A stretch of 64,000 nt of DNA from Zychaea mexicana (taxonomy: Eukaryota > Mucoromycota > Mucoromycetes > Mucorales > Lichtheimiaceae), in contig NW_026516721.1 in the NCBI RefSeq assembly GCF_025766255.1, forward strand, positions 124,001 through 188,000. The letters run 5' to 3'. Under the pieces are notes generated by a model. It saw only the letters and a program-made list of their open reading frames with translations, was not told the origin of the DNA and made no database searches. Positions within the stretch are counted from its first letter, which is position 1. The number at the start of each line of letters is the position of its first letter. The position numbers and the translations under genes were made by a program. Below are positions 24,301 to 37,135 of this stretch, one piece after another.

Positions 24301-27300
24301 CTATTCTTCTTGCTGCATAGGGTAAATAGATTTGTATTGTCGTTGCAGATATTGATACTGTTGCTGTTGTCTGAGCAGTTGCCACTGCTGGGATGACGGC
24401 TGGTATAGCTGTGCTGTTAAGGAAGGTGTAATCGCAAATGGTGAAAGTGACGGGGTATTAGCAGGTAGCATAGATTTTTTGCCCTCTACTCGGTAATTGA
24501 AGATCTTCTCTCATTGTATCGCAAACACCATTACTGATTGCAGCACTTGCACTTGTCATTCTCCTTTCGTCTTCAGCGCTCAAAATGTAACTCTAGATGG
24601 TCTGGTGTCTTATAATAATATCGTTGATCCATCAGCTTCCCTCAAGATGCATGTATTCCACTTTTTAGCCAGGTCTACCCATTGTGATGCATTAATACTT
24701 TCTTTCGGTATGATGTTGTTGAACTTGATGAATTCTTCTTGGGTATGGATCGGCGTTACAGCGTATTAAACACCTTGCTTGTCAGCGAGAAACACATATC
24801 GTTTGTTTTTTGGATTTGCTGTCGAGCCGGATGGTAGCATTATGTTGATGCTTATGTCAAGAGCCTGTGGACGTACCATAGGTAAATGTTGGTCGTGTTG
24901 CTGCTGCGTTACCGCCGTCGCTAAGTGTATACCAAGCTCCTCTGCAACGTCAGCTGCCATTCTCGATATACCAAAAGCTCCATCAGATGCCTTCAAATGT
25001 AAGCCTGGCGTGAGGATGCCTGCGCCGTGTTCCACAATAGTACCACTTGTTGTAACAATGCCAAGTTTCACTCCAAGATACAATAGTGCCTCGGCGAGTC
25101 TGGGGTCCAAGACCTTAGTGCAGACGCTGATAGCGATTCATGGTGCCAACCTTTTTTTAAATTAAAAACTCTTTATAAGTGAATAATAAAATATAATAAA
25201 ACGACATTCTCCATATGCTTCTTACTCTGATATTATATCGAAGACGATATTCAGCCAAAAAACAATGGGCCATGTGGGGTCCAGCTCCACTAGAACCAAT
25301 AGCGCGTATAATGTTTTCATGAACCCCTCCCTCGAGAGAGTTGGTACCGCGACAACAGCGATATAGTGGTAAGCCTGCTTTCTTGTCGTATCCAATTCTG
25401 AAATACATCGGCACATCAGGATGGTCTGAAATTTGGCCTTCATAAATCGCCTTGAGCATATTTTGAGCTTGATGGCGAGCATCGTTGTCAAATAATCTTC
25501 GTCCTGTCCTTGTGCAGATGAGGTTGCCATACTCTGTGAACAGGTTCTTAACAACCGGCCCGAGTTCGTTTGGTGGTGGCACAAAACGTTTTACCCTTCG
25601 CAAAATCCAAGAAGGATTGCTGTTGAGCATGTATGTCCAAGTAAGTCCTTGTTTTGCTAGGTATTCCTCCACTTTGCGTCTGTCGTGAGGATCCACAACG
25701 AAGATTGCATCCCGTAGTCGGCGGCTGAGCTCCTTTGCTAGCGTGGGGCGCTTGGGCACTTTAATCAATGCCATGAAATGATATATATCTTTTAAGACTC
25801 TTGATGGATTTTGGTTGGTTTGGTGCGAACTATATTGCTGTGCTTCAAAGCTGGCTATGTCGGTCTGTGGAGAGTCAGCAATCAGTGGAGTTCTCGATGT
25901 AATTTGATTGTTGCAAACGTCGTCCGCTTCTTCATCAGATGATGACAGCTCTTCCGAGTTTCCGTCGTCTTCGTCCAAAGCATCATTAGGCGAGTTCGAA
26001 TTCATGGTGATACATGGCGTTTCTGCATCTGTTGAGCTACATGTATTATAGTGCTGTTGCTGGTACAGCGATTTTTTTCGAATCGTAGCATGGACGTAGT
26101 AGGTAATGTGATCATAAACGGTGGTTGACCGAAATCGGCTAAAGTCTTCTCATATATACTGATTATTGCACCGGGGATAGCGACATTATTTATTTGTACT
26201 ATCGTGTTATTTGCATATGCTAGCAACAAATAAATAGTTGTATATATTAGCGAGCTTTTCTCATAAAAAGCTTACATATTAAACTAACCTGATGCCCGTT
26301 TTCAGTCATCTCCCCATAAGCAATCGGACGTGACCATAGGCTAGCCGAGGATATTGCAACAAAAGCTCCTTGTGGTACGGGCCACGGTATGGCTTTACCA
26401 ACGGTAAGAAACGGGGCAAGTTTTGTGTATATAGCAAGTGATGCCCAAGTATCCAGCGCTGCATAATATATTTGAGTTGGCGAAAGATCTCGTGCCTCCC
26501 AATCGCTCTTCCTAATATCCTTCTCCAATGGGGCGCCTAGCACTGCTTCTGCCAACACAGATAACGACACTCCTCCATTGTCGACAAAGCCACGCCTACG
26601 AGAAAATTTGCCAAGCTCCAGTGCCGTATTTTCGTTACATGATAAAAAGTAATCACGATGGAGCCTTTTCATGTCACCACCTACGTGACGGCCAGCTTTC
26701 AGTACTTTGGGAGACCGGAGAAGAGCACAGAGTGATGCTGGTACACTGTCAAACTGGTGTATTGGTAGTATAAAAACATCGTTCTAAAGCAGAGTTAATC
26801 AGATTACCGAGTAAGCATACGGTTATACAGATGCTGCTATGATAATAAAATGCTATACCTTGTATGCTACCTGCACCGTTGCCACTTTTCCCGGAGGAGG
26901 GTAATTCCATTCACAATCCATGCCGATGACAATAGTACTCGTTTTAGAGTCTTCCATAATGTTTCGATTTATCACGTCGTTTGCTTCTATAGCGTCTCGA
27001 ACATAGTGGGGTTTGATGTTGTTTGGTAATCGTAGGAAAGGTGCTTGATTTTTAACAGGTTGACTTGCAGATTGTTGTGTTTGCTTTGGTCCGTCGTTTA
27101 TTAATTTGATCGTTTTCAACAAAAGCGTCTTATCCCCTCGCACATTGCCAGTGAAGAACAAACGAGGCGGTTAAAAAGCCATATTGGTTGTATGTCTTCA
27201 TCATTTCTTCAAGGGGAGTCATCATGTGCGATAGAGATTTTGTCGGGACTAGCAGCTTCTTCATATTCGTTACATACTGTGTATAAGGCCACAAAGGTCG

Positions 27301-27990
27301 GTGCGTCGCCCATTTTAGCAATTTTCTTGATGAACTTGAAGGTATGATCACCCTTGAATATCTCGCCATCGACTGCTGCCATTTGCTTATCCATAAACGG
27401 GCGTAGTACATCCAGAACAGCGTTGTAAATTAAGCGAAAATACGGAATGGATGGGATATAGCCGGCGTAGCCTTGAGGATTGTCAAATGTCGAAAATTCT
27501 GCATATGTTTTGGTCGCATTCCATGTCTCGACCAAAGTACGCTGATTTTGCTGATGATCCAGTTGATTTAGAGTATATAAGATATGAAGTCGGATATGTC
27601 GTTTGGTATGAAACTCTTGTAGCATGTCATGAAAATTGGAGATTCCCATAGCATGTTGCATGCAAGGTCGCAGTATGATATGTCGATCAATTCTTTTGAT
27701 ACAGCGCATCGGTAAGTCAGAACGGCCGGAAACTCTGCTGTTAGCTGCTCCAGAAGTTGCGGCAGGATATTTTCATCATGGGCGCCTAATGACTTTTTGC
27801 ACACGAAGCACTCGTATCGTCGTGATATTATATAAAAGGACCTTGTATATCAATCGTGTATATTAGCTTAATTATTCCATTACTTATTCACTTATTGTTG
27901 CTTTGAAAGTATATGTCCCTGTGCATGTCCACAACTCTACGCGAACAAGGATCTTTGTAGAAAGCCTTTATCAGTAAGTAGCGACACTTT
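24301..27990 (-). pseudogene. Broken gene of mobile-element type with DEDDy 3'-5' exonuclease domain
   Basis: Read 5' to 3' on the minus strand, blocks of one large protein appear in order. First is a Cys-containing N-terminal block (CSRRVVDMHRDIYFQ, then RRYECFVCKKSLGAHDENIL and FPAVLTYRCAVSKELID), which resembles what I recall as DUF6729. Next is a block with VDGEIFKGDHTFKFIKKIAK and VCNEYEE. A WRN/RNase D-like exonuclease follows: IGMDCEW (26859-27160), GRHVGGDMKRL and YYAALDTWASLAIY (26289-26783), its two exons joined by an intact 75-nt intron. Then comes a block with CCRGTNSLEGGVHENIIRAI and FLAEYRLRYNIR, and a C-terminal IHTQEEFIKFN with YYKTPDHLELHF. The frame changes without splice signals near 27690, 27255, 27165, 25120 and 24570, and a stop interrupts it at 27993, so it is not functional. 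Role in transposition is inferred. Confidence 0.65.
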
Positions 27991-28339
27991 GTTTATGCAG
28001 CATTCCTCGCGGCCAATACAGTTTGTTCACCAAGATATGTGGCAGCCACAGAAGCTACTTCGCTGACTGTAGCAGAGGGATCATCATCAAGCCTAAATCG
28101 GTTTACGGCCTTGCTTATCTCCATTCTCAAAAATACTATCGGGCCGCTCATTATATTGCTTAACCATCTCTGTGCAGTACGAAAATTGATCTCCACTGCT
28201 TTGCTGTAGGATATGCACTCAAACACTTGTCAATTTTCAGCTTAAAAAACGAGCCTTATCTTAGCAGTGTACCCAACATATTGGCGCTTTTCAGCCACTT
28301 TTCTCACACGCGTGTCCTCATCACCTAGCTTATATAACT

Positions 28340-29040
28340 CCATTGGCTTGCTTTGGGAAGATTCCGAGAATGCTGCCTTTTACATATACTCCGATTGCAA
28401 GGCGATTGATTATCATACACAATAAATTGTTGCTGTTGAACACGATCACAGCAAAAGAATTCAGGCAAGCCATCATTGACAAGTCTGGTCTACGTCGAAG
28501 CCCGAGAACACACGCTCTTATCGCCTAGACAATTAAATACCTTCTGGCGTTTGAAGATATCGCCAACGGCAAGAAATGTCTGGTATCGAGCGCTTCACAA
28601 CAAGATCTCAAGCCGAAAAAGTCTACATTCGATTATGCCTTCGAAATTCACCACCGCTACTTGTCCAATTTGAAGATGATTTGTCTCATTTCCTGTACCA
28701 ATGCCCTCGGAAATGGTCGATTTGGTGCTCCGTGTGGCCCGACCTCTTATTACAATCTGTTACAGAGTCTGCTGTACACAACGTTATCTTTCACCTGTAC
28801 TTTCCCCAAAATCCTCCTCGTCTCCCTTCAGATATTATTTTCAGTTGTATATTAGAATGTCTTTGGAACGCCCACTGGCGCTTTGTTCTAAACAACTCTC
28901 CCTTCGTTCCCGATAACATTATCGCGCAAATCCATTCTCTTTTGTTAACCCGCACCCAAGAAAAACCTCCCTTCTATCGCAAACTAGTCCAACGCTACCT
29001 AGTTCTTTCTCCTCACCTCTCATATCTTATATGCACGTGA
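28340..29040 (+). mobile_element. LINE (non-LTR retrotransposon) 3'-end relic
   Basis: Blocks of the C-terminal region of a LINE polymerase protein are visible: LNTFWRLKISPTARNVWYRA and LHNKISSRKSLHSIMPSKF in one frame, then DDLSHFLYQCPRKWSIWCSV in another, continuing to 29040. The W-R-L-x4-A-R-x-x-WYR and H-x3-CP-x-KW pattern is the zinc-knuckle end (zf-RVT type) of fungal LINEs. Frame changes near 28480 and 28665 show it is dead. The reverse transcriptase palm and endonuclease were not found, consistent with 5' truncation. Confidence 0.65.
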
Positions 29041-29612
29041 CTTTGCGTTGTTGCGCGTCTAGAAAAAGAAACATATTGTTGCTGGTCTAAACCATAGGTT
29101 CAGGATTGCCATGCTCATCAACGACATTTCCTTGGCCATCATACAAAAAGTGTACACTCATGTTGGACTGCAAAGTGAATAAAATTTTTGTCCAGTCGTG
29201 CGACATGATTTCTAAGCAAGCCAGACGACATTAGCTTTCACTCGCTATTGACATTACTTGCTGGAAATACAGTACAGTATATGAAAGTGTCGTTCTACCA
29301 CGTGCCTCATGTAGGACGTACCTCGTTTCTGCTATTACAGCGTTTCTCGATGAGCAAATATTAGAAAATGCATAATGCCTGAGTAAGATTCTCTGCTAAT
29401 AATAACATAGAATTTTGGGATGTCTGTGGGTTAGGACATATTGTCCTATCGCACACGCATGTGGCCTCTCTTCCCACAGCACCCGCTCGAGAAAGATTGT
29501 GCAACGTCAATACACGATCCTCCAACATCATCTTACACGTTATTGTCGCAACGTGGATATTCTCTTTTTTATTGTTATATGTACAAAGTTCTTTTTTCAA
29601 CAAGGAGTCTTT
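29041..29612. other. Intergenic region between LINE relic and PP4R3
   Basis: Nothing coding is supported; the 3' UTR of the PP4R3 gene should fall here. Confidence 0.45.
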
Positions 29613-32600
29613 TCATTTACTGTTTGACCGCAGTTTTCGGATTTGAGGTTTGATGATGATCTTTTTTGGAGACGCTTTTGATGATGCCAATGGTGACGGT
29701 GTGCGTTTCCTTCTCTTGTTTTCTCCCCCCGCACGTGCTGCTAAGACGTCGTCCTCGTCATCCTCATCATCCATGCGTCGTTTGGGTAAAGGTGGTGGTG
29801 ACAATGCACGTTCTGCTTGCTGTTCTTCTGTTGTTGCTGTTGTGCCAAGTGCTGTAGGTGGCGAAGGAGACGGCGATTTTGATTTCGATACCGCCGATTC
29901 TTCGATTTCAGCTGTAGTAAGTGTGCTCTCATTATTATTAGTGTCAATATTGTTGCTGTTGCTGTCTTTATTGTGATCGTGTGAGAATGACCGGCGGCGC
30001 TTATCACCAGATGGCGGTGATGATGATGATGACGATACCGCTATTGTTTGTTGTTCTTCTTCATTATTATCCATCTCCTCGTCTGATGAATCTGAATCAT
30101 TATAATTGACAAGCGGTCCTCCTCTTGATGGTTCAATTGAAGACGTTGCATTCGGCGATGCGCTTTCTGCTAATGCTTTGTTTGGCTGATCCTCTTCTTC
30201 GTCCGACGATTGGTTATTAAAATACTCTTCTTCGGCCGCTGCATCATCTATTGCACTAGCGTCTTGACCATTGCCACGTAACAAGTTATCTCTGTTTATG
30301 TTGCCATAGTAAAGTTTCATTGCCTTCGTTAGCAACCAACAATGCATCACGCTTCAGTACTATGTTAATGTTGACCACAGAGTCGACTCACCTTGCTGCC
30401 TCATCTCCAGCTTCATTTGAGTCATTTGGCTCGATATTTTGCTCGTGTCGTAACCGTAACATTTTGCAGATCGTTACATAGTTAATGGTGTCCAGCACCG
30501 AACCGTAGTTTGTTATTAAGTATTCGACCAATAATTTGATATTCTCCTGAGTGAAAGAAGATATGATTTAATTTGTGTTAGTTGAAAGGGTATAATACCA
30601 GATGATACACATAGAAAAAACCATTCAACTGCCGACTACTTACTCTTCTTACGAATTCTAACATCTCGAGACACGCGGAGTTAAGCAAGTTGTCGCGGCC
30701 ATCGGTATCCAAGAGCACTCGTATTGTCGGTTCAAACACATTGAATTTCATAAGATATCGGGTATAAAACTCGTCGTTTAGGCCGATGCAAGTGCGGAAT
30801 ACGCGTAATGCCGCTATTTCATCAAATATGCGTATTAGTTGTTGGAGTTCACATCTACAATGATCATTTTGCTTGAAGCATTCCTTCCTGCTTTCACTTA
30901 CCCAGTTTCAGATGAGAGTGTTTGCATCGATACAGTTGTGTGATCTTGACAAAACAGTCGGTCGAACGCATTAAAATTTTGCTACGGATACTATGCTGTC
31001 GTATAACAAAGCAAATGAGGTCGCATAGGTATAAGCATAGATCTGATTGATCTCGAGTGAGTTCAAGTTCTTCTATTGGACCTATTAACATTTTTAGGGA
31101 AGAATTGTATTATTGGTCTACACGGAGGACAAGCATCCTTTCTACCATCATTGCCGAGTAAGAAAGAACTTACCATCTAACTTGATCGGCTTGACATCTA
31201 CTTGCTCAAACGGACGCAGGAATAAATTACAGTAGCTTTCGTAGAATACAGTGAGATAAATTTCAGTATCAGGATCTTGTTTACGTAGCATCTACACAAT
31301 AAAAGCAATTTCAGAATATTTTGAAGAGTAACCCACAGCTGCTGGTAGCGCCTATTTTTCTCTTTGTTGAGTATTCCTTCTTCCTCTGCCATTTACCTCG
31401 GCTGCCATGGTGCTCGCAACCATTGTGCCATTGCCCAAGTCCATAGACGCCTTGATAATTTCTGCGTACTGTATCTTAAGACCGGAATCCGTGTTGTCGA
31501 GGGCAAACCGCTTAAGGACCGTGCCCAAGGTAGTATCTTCAGCGTTTGTTGTTCTCGTTTGTTCAATGGTATATTCACGTAGAAGGTATGCGTCAAGCTC
31601 TACAATGGAAGCAAGGACGTTTGTGGCATGGGTACGCAAAACCTCATCATTTGCACACAGGGCAAACGGAAACATATCGAAAAGGCCATGTTTGGCCAGC
31701 GTTCTAAAAAGTAAAGATAAGAAAAATTCAGTACGATTCCAATAAAAATGCCATTGTTTGAACGCACAAACCAAAAACGAACCTGGCTAGAGCTGCACGC
31801 GCACCGGTCTGAACCGTCTTCGCCATAATGCAGAGTTGTATCACGAACTTGGAAGCTTCTTTCTTCATCTCGTCGCTCGAATCCTCGTCCTTGAAAATAT
31901 GAAACAGCCCGTGCAGATACTCATGATTGCTTTCAAAATAATTGATAATATCGATGTTGTTGAAAAATATCAGCGAATGCAGGATTGATGCTATTGAGTC
32001 GTCGATAGTGTCGCCCAAAATGACATCCTTGAGATATTTTAGCCGCAAAGTTTGCTGTATCTTGGAATTGACCGCTTCATTTTCAATCGGGACGACCTAA
32101 AATAGTGATCGAGAAGCATTGGAAGCGTGAATAAAATTTATGTTGTGTTTCTCTTCTCATGTTGGGAACTATTTGACTGCTTGGATATACAACACGTACT
32201 GGTTTCAATTGGGAGTGTTTTGCTAAATTTCTTCGATGTGTTGCCTTCTTATCGGGTATCTCGGGATCATCTAATAACGTATGCACATGACGAAAAAGGC
32301 TAAGTTTAGCCACACGTCTATATATACCAAGTACAACAATGAAATACAAGGAGAGAAAAGGGAGACTGTCAGAACTTACATTCAAGTATGCCCAAAACCC
32401 CCATTATACTTTCATCACGAACTATTTGCTCAATAATGGTATTGTCATTCAGCAACACTACATCGTAAAATGTACATAAGGTCAGTATGTATAAAACTAA
32501 TGTTGTTGCTGCTACTGCTGCCACGAACGATAAGCTTAGAACAAAGGAAACTTACTGATAGATCTCATGATAGTGTACAGCTTATGCAGATCTTCTTTGC

Positions 32601-33851
32601 TTTCCAGATCTTCGCATGATTCAAATACGGATAACAGCTTATCAATGTAATTCTTCCGATATAACAAGTCAATTAAAAGGTTACATACATTGCACCCAGC
32701 AGCACCCTGAAACCAATCCACAAAATAAAAGTACTTACTTCTAGTACAATAAACGATGCTAGCCGATCCTTATCTTGTATTGTTCTTGCACTGCTAAGAA
32801 TACTTGTGATCTCGTCCAAGTTGGATAGTTCAGGCATGGGAAGCGTAGCTACGTCTTGGGAATCGTTCATCATCGGTGGTGTTCGATTGCCAGTTTCCGT
32901 CATCTCACCAACAGCTTTTTTTGTTTGATAGACCATTGTACAAGATACATATAGAACGACATGTTTAGACACACGAGATTTCACTTTCTTCACGACTTTT
33001 GCTGCCGTTGCTGTTGTTGTTGCAATTGTTCCGTACCTGTTCTGAGGCGATTATCAGTGGCAGTGTCACGTCGTTCATGTATAATGTTCCTGTAATCATT
33101 TGAGCGATAAAAATAAGCTTCTTGTACATTACTGACCCACATACGCTCGCACACTCCTTTCCATTCTTCCTTTCCCTCTTTCCCCGTCTCTCTATCTCGA
33201 TGACGTGCCATATATAATCACAACCGTCCGGTTCTTGAAAACTCAGTGCTAGTTCGTTTGCCGTATCCTCATTCCAAACAATCAGAGTTTCTAAATGCAC
33301 CATTTTTACAAATCAAGATCAAAATTCAGTCATGATGGTTCCAATCATCAGATCGCCCCGTACTTTGTTACAGAAAAACAATTTATAGTATATCTATACC
33401 TTGCTGTTTTTGATATTCTTTGTGTTCTAGAACCTGGGATATCAAAAGGGGGGACTGATCTTTCTCATTTTGGACAAAGATTTCGTCGGGTTCGTCGCCA
33501 TTGTCTCCCTGTAATTCGAATAACAAGTTCATCGTGGATCGATCAGTTTAAGCTAATTTGCGTTGGATGGAAGGGGAAACCGAAGAAAAGGGGGAAGCGA
33601 TATCGATATAAAATAAAAGCAGGCGCGCATTTGTGATTTTCTTTTTTTCTTCTTCTTACCGTTCTGTAGACACAAAAACCAGTTCCTTGGTCTTGCCAAT
33701 TGGCTTCGCCTTCACCGATGAGTTTATATACCTTGACGCGGAACGACTTGGATGTTGTAGTAGTGGTGGTACTAGTTGGCATGTCGAGTTCGTATTGTTG
33801 TTCTTGTTCTTGATGTTCTTGGCTTCTCGAAACTATTTCGTCGTCGGCCAT
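29613..33851 (-). CDS. PSY2: Protein phosphatase 4 regulatory subunit 3 (SMEK/Psy2)
   Basis: Targeting subunit of the PP4 phosphatase, which acts in DNA damage recovery and signalling. Exons in transcription order: 33851-33660, 33508-33400, 33290-33037, an exon ending at 32739, 32706-32556, 32457-32380, 32270-32200, 32096-31783, 31703-31397, 31291-31174, 31081-30898, 30854-30653, 30546-30392 and 30351-29613. The junction between exons 3 and 4 (about 32940-33037) is unresolved. The N-terminal PH/EVH1-like domain reads FRVKVYKLIGEGEANWQDQG, then ETLIVWNED. The ARM-like SMK region shows ELSNLDEITSILSSARTIQD, SIMGVLGILEYDPEIPDKKA and LRVFRTCIGLNDEFYTRYLM. The tail is acidic and Ser-rich with basic clusters (KRRKR). 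Low-complexity tails are usual in the family. Identity rests on order and spacing of these blocks. Confidence 0.9.
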
Positions 33852-35717
33852 GTCATATAAATTGTTGACGTTCTGCCGTTACAATAAGAAAAGTGTGTTC
33901 AAATAGAGAAGGAAAAGAAAGAAGTTTTTTTTGTTTTAATAAAGATTGTAGAGTGATCTAAATGGGCACACACGGATCGAGGGCAAGAAAAAAAAAGCTG
34001 TGTTGGGAATTTTTGTGAGAGTAAGAGAAAAAACTCAAAATTGTGTTCAGCTCGCGCAAACCGTCTCTATCTGCGCAAAAGGAAAGCTCCCACCAATCAG
34101 GAGCTTTGATTGGCACTGCCGTAATGCAAAAAATGAAAAATCTACCATTTTTGTAATGATAACGGACTGACGTTAACAGACAATATATACATAGTGGCAT
34201 GGCAATACACCGCTCTTGGTAGCAGTTCAAAGCACAAGTGTATACCTACTTGAAGCTGCGCTGTGAGCTTATAATCAACACAGTTTGAGCTTACAGCTGG
34301 CACCCATGTTCCTCTTTCTTAGCAGAACTGGTACGAACGCGCCAAGTATAGGAAGAAGTCTGAACGATAAACGTTTGAGGATTTAAGCTTGCATATTCAT
34401 GATGATGACGGGAAGGAACTTTTGGACATAACACGCTTCCAAGACACGTGGCTCATATGGCGATATATATATAGCAGCGACTACTGGCTATCTCACCCTT
34501 GGTCACTCGCATCCTATACAAGTGACCGCGTACGGTAGGTAAATTCATAAAAATCTTACCCCTTAATATGAACGTCAATATGTCGAAATCTATTTTCCGT
34601 GACGATTTAGTATATACTTTTAAAATTACAATCGCGGCGTTGACGGTAGAGTTACAGCGCTTCAGTATATATAGCAAGATAGCGTGTATATAGTTTCATA
34701 TTAGTGTAATGTCTGGGCAGCCAAAATTATATAGTATATAGTTACGCGCGTGAACGGAGTAAGGCTGTCGTGGAATGTATCCACAGCTTCATACGTGTTC
34801 CCAAAGAAAGGTCTGACGTATAAATCGTCAATCTAGCAGTGTGTAAACTTGAAGCAAATAAGAATGCTGGTACTTCGAAGCAAATGACTAATCTATGTGA
34901 TAGTAAGCTTGTTAATTAGAGATATTAGCAGTGGAGAAGTATCGTAAAGATAGGGTACTAACGGTCGAATCCACCCCTTTAAGTTTTTTTCTGGCAGGAT
35001 AAAACACGAAACTAGCATATAGTGACGCAGATCATAACGTAACGCGGATTTTGTCATGGTACATCCATCTTCATTAAGATGAAGGAATTTAAAACATGCA
35101 CGTACTGTAAGACAACGCACTATCAGCCATCCTCTCTTCCTCCTTTTCCTTTCTCAAAGAACGTTTTCTGATGGCGTAAATAAACACGCGAGAAGAAACA
35201 TCGCAAAACTAGATTTATTTCTGGGCGCTTTGTGGTATAAGTATGATGGCTGTTAAAAAACAACCACAAAAACCCCATGTTGTTCTAGTCCACCGGATCT
35301 GAAATAAGCATGTCCCTTTCGTTGAACGATTTCACCACCTGTGGTTTGGTCACACCAACTTGTTATTTTACTGATCAACAACGGACATGCATGCTTGCAT
35401 ATAATACGTTGGGCTTCGTCCTTCTTCTTTCTCTCCCAATAACAGCAAAAATTATCGCGCCAAACATTTCTGAATGAACAGGTAATATTATATAAGCTAT
35501 AGCAAAGCATCTACATCAGTACATGTGCACTTCCAATAAGAATGGTATCTCTTTAAAATACACTTACCATCAGCCATCAATACTGGTTCATCACATCATC
35601 ATCATACTGAGTTATTAACACACGATCTAGACTTCGGATATTAGTTTAATGTATGCTTGGTTCTCTGTGGACATGGAAATGGTGGGGTTATTGCAAACAC
35701 TACTGTAAGAGAGCTTT
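33852..35717. other. Intergenic region upstream of PP4R3
   Basis: About 1.9 kb. It holds the PP4R3 promoter side and the 3' UTR of ALYREF. Open frames at 34893-35120 and 35253-35510 (-) carry no recognisable motif. No RNA gene was seen. Confidence 0.45.
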
Positions 35718-36964
35718 TCAGTCAAGGGCCATTTGATTGTCATCCTATATGTGAGAAAGAATACAGAGTTAAAGACAAAACCAGACCAAAGCTTCTTGCG
35801 AAAGTAGGGAAAAAACAAACAAGCATACCCCTCCATTTCCCGTTGTCGACGATTTCATATACGCATCCATCTCGTCATCCAAATCTGTCTCATTGCGTCC
35901 CTTTTTGGAATCATCGTTGTTGCTACGGCGATCACGTCCACCGCTACGGCGACCGCGTCCATTGGCAAAGGTACCACCACTGGATCGATATATTGCCGAA
36001 TTGAAGTTTTAGTCTAACATAACCCGATTTCATGGATAAATTTCAAACTTATGATGAAAACACTTACGTGGAGCGACCACCACGGCGATCAGCGGCTATT
36101 TCAATTTTCATAGCTTGGCCTACAAATGGAAGAGCCAATGTAAGCTTTGTCATCTAGGTCTTTCTTTCACAAACAACGCTCTTATAAAGAATCATTACTC
36201 ACCATCGAGCTCAACATTGTTATATTTCTCAACAGCGGCCTCTGCATCTGCACGACGAACAAACCTGATTTGTGCAGTACCGGTAGATCGACCTGAGCGA
36301 TCGAAAATGATACGGGTCTTCTCTACGCGTCCCACCATCTCGAAAAGATCCTATAAAGTGAGTCTCGTGTTAATCGATATTCTTATCTTTCGAAAGCAAA
36401 GAAACATTGATATTCTTTGCCACTGCCACTGTCGTTTCTCTTCTTCATTACCTGTAAGTCTTTTTCAACAACATTATAGTGGAGATTTTCAATTGTGATC
36501 TCTCCTCCATCGTTTTGGCGGCCTCCTCCTGATGAACCTGTGCGTCCACCTAGTCTAGCAGCAAGTGAAGAACGACCTCCTCCGCCAAAGCCGCCGTAAT
36601 TGCGATCGTCAAACTTATCGTGCGTCCATTGCTTATCAACATTACCCCTTCCCTCCTGTGAAGGAAGAAAAACATCATTTTGTAAGAATTCTATTACAGC
36701 TCTCTTCTTTTTCATACAGATGAAACTACTTACAGAGCGTGAACCACCAGAGAAACCCCGTGGTTGAACAGTGCGCACGATTCTGGAAGCGATAGGTCCG
36801 CCGCCACCGCCATTATTTCGTGGACCCCCCGATCGCTTTCGGATGCCTCCAGGTGAAGGACGATCCGATGGTCGTTTTGAAAATTGATCCGATCGCCCAC
36901 GGCGACTGCTGCTTTTGTTTTCTTTGATTACGTCTTCGAGCGCTTTGTCAAGTTGAGATGCCAT
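35718..36964 (-). CDS. YRA1: mRNA export adaptor ALYREF/Yra1
   Basis: Nuclear RNA-binding adaptor of the TREX complex that hands spliced mRNA to the export receptor. Six exons in transcription order: 36964-36734, 36655-36452, 36350-36203, 36119-36068, 35979-35829 and 35744-35718. All are in phase, giving 270 residues. The N-terminal UAP56-binding-type motif appears as LDKALEDVIKENK, followed by RGG-like repeats. The RRM reads ITIENLHYNVVEKDLQDLFE, then STGTAQIRFVRRADAEAAVE and DGQAMKIEIA. The C-terminal part is Arg/Gly-rich with DLDDEMDAYM, the conserved C-terminal helix that also contacts UAP56. The last 9-codon exon is the least certain. If its intron is retained, the frame runs on to a nearby TAA instead. 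Confidence 0.92.
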
Positions 36965-37135
36965 TTTGTGAGAAGAAGAAACGAAAAAGCAGGAGAAAAA
37001 AAAGTACTCCGCAGAGTAATGGCTGCCGCTTTTGTTACCCAACCCGCCCCGCGGGCTGTGACTGCAAGTGTTTTTTTGTCTGTGTCGCATTTTCGGGTAG
37101 TTTCCAAGCTCTACCTTTCAAACACAAAAACATAA
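36965..37135. promoter_or_regulatory. Compact bidirectional promoter region
   Basis: Only 171 bp separate the divergent start codons of ALYREF/Yra1 (minus) and mitochondrial uS2m (plus). The segment must contain both promoters and both 5' UTRs. It includes a GC-rich patch at about 37040-37060 (acccgccccgcgggctg). No TATA box was recognised in either direction. Confidence 0.7.

Noticed and set aside
24497..24769. 90-codon plus-strand frame
   Set aside because: Opposite strand of the C-terminal block of the exonuclease-containing relic, which shows clear family blocks.
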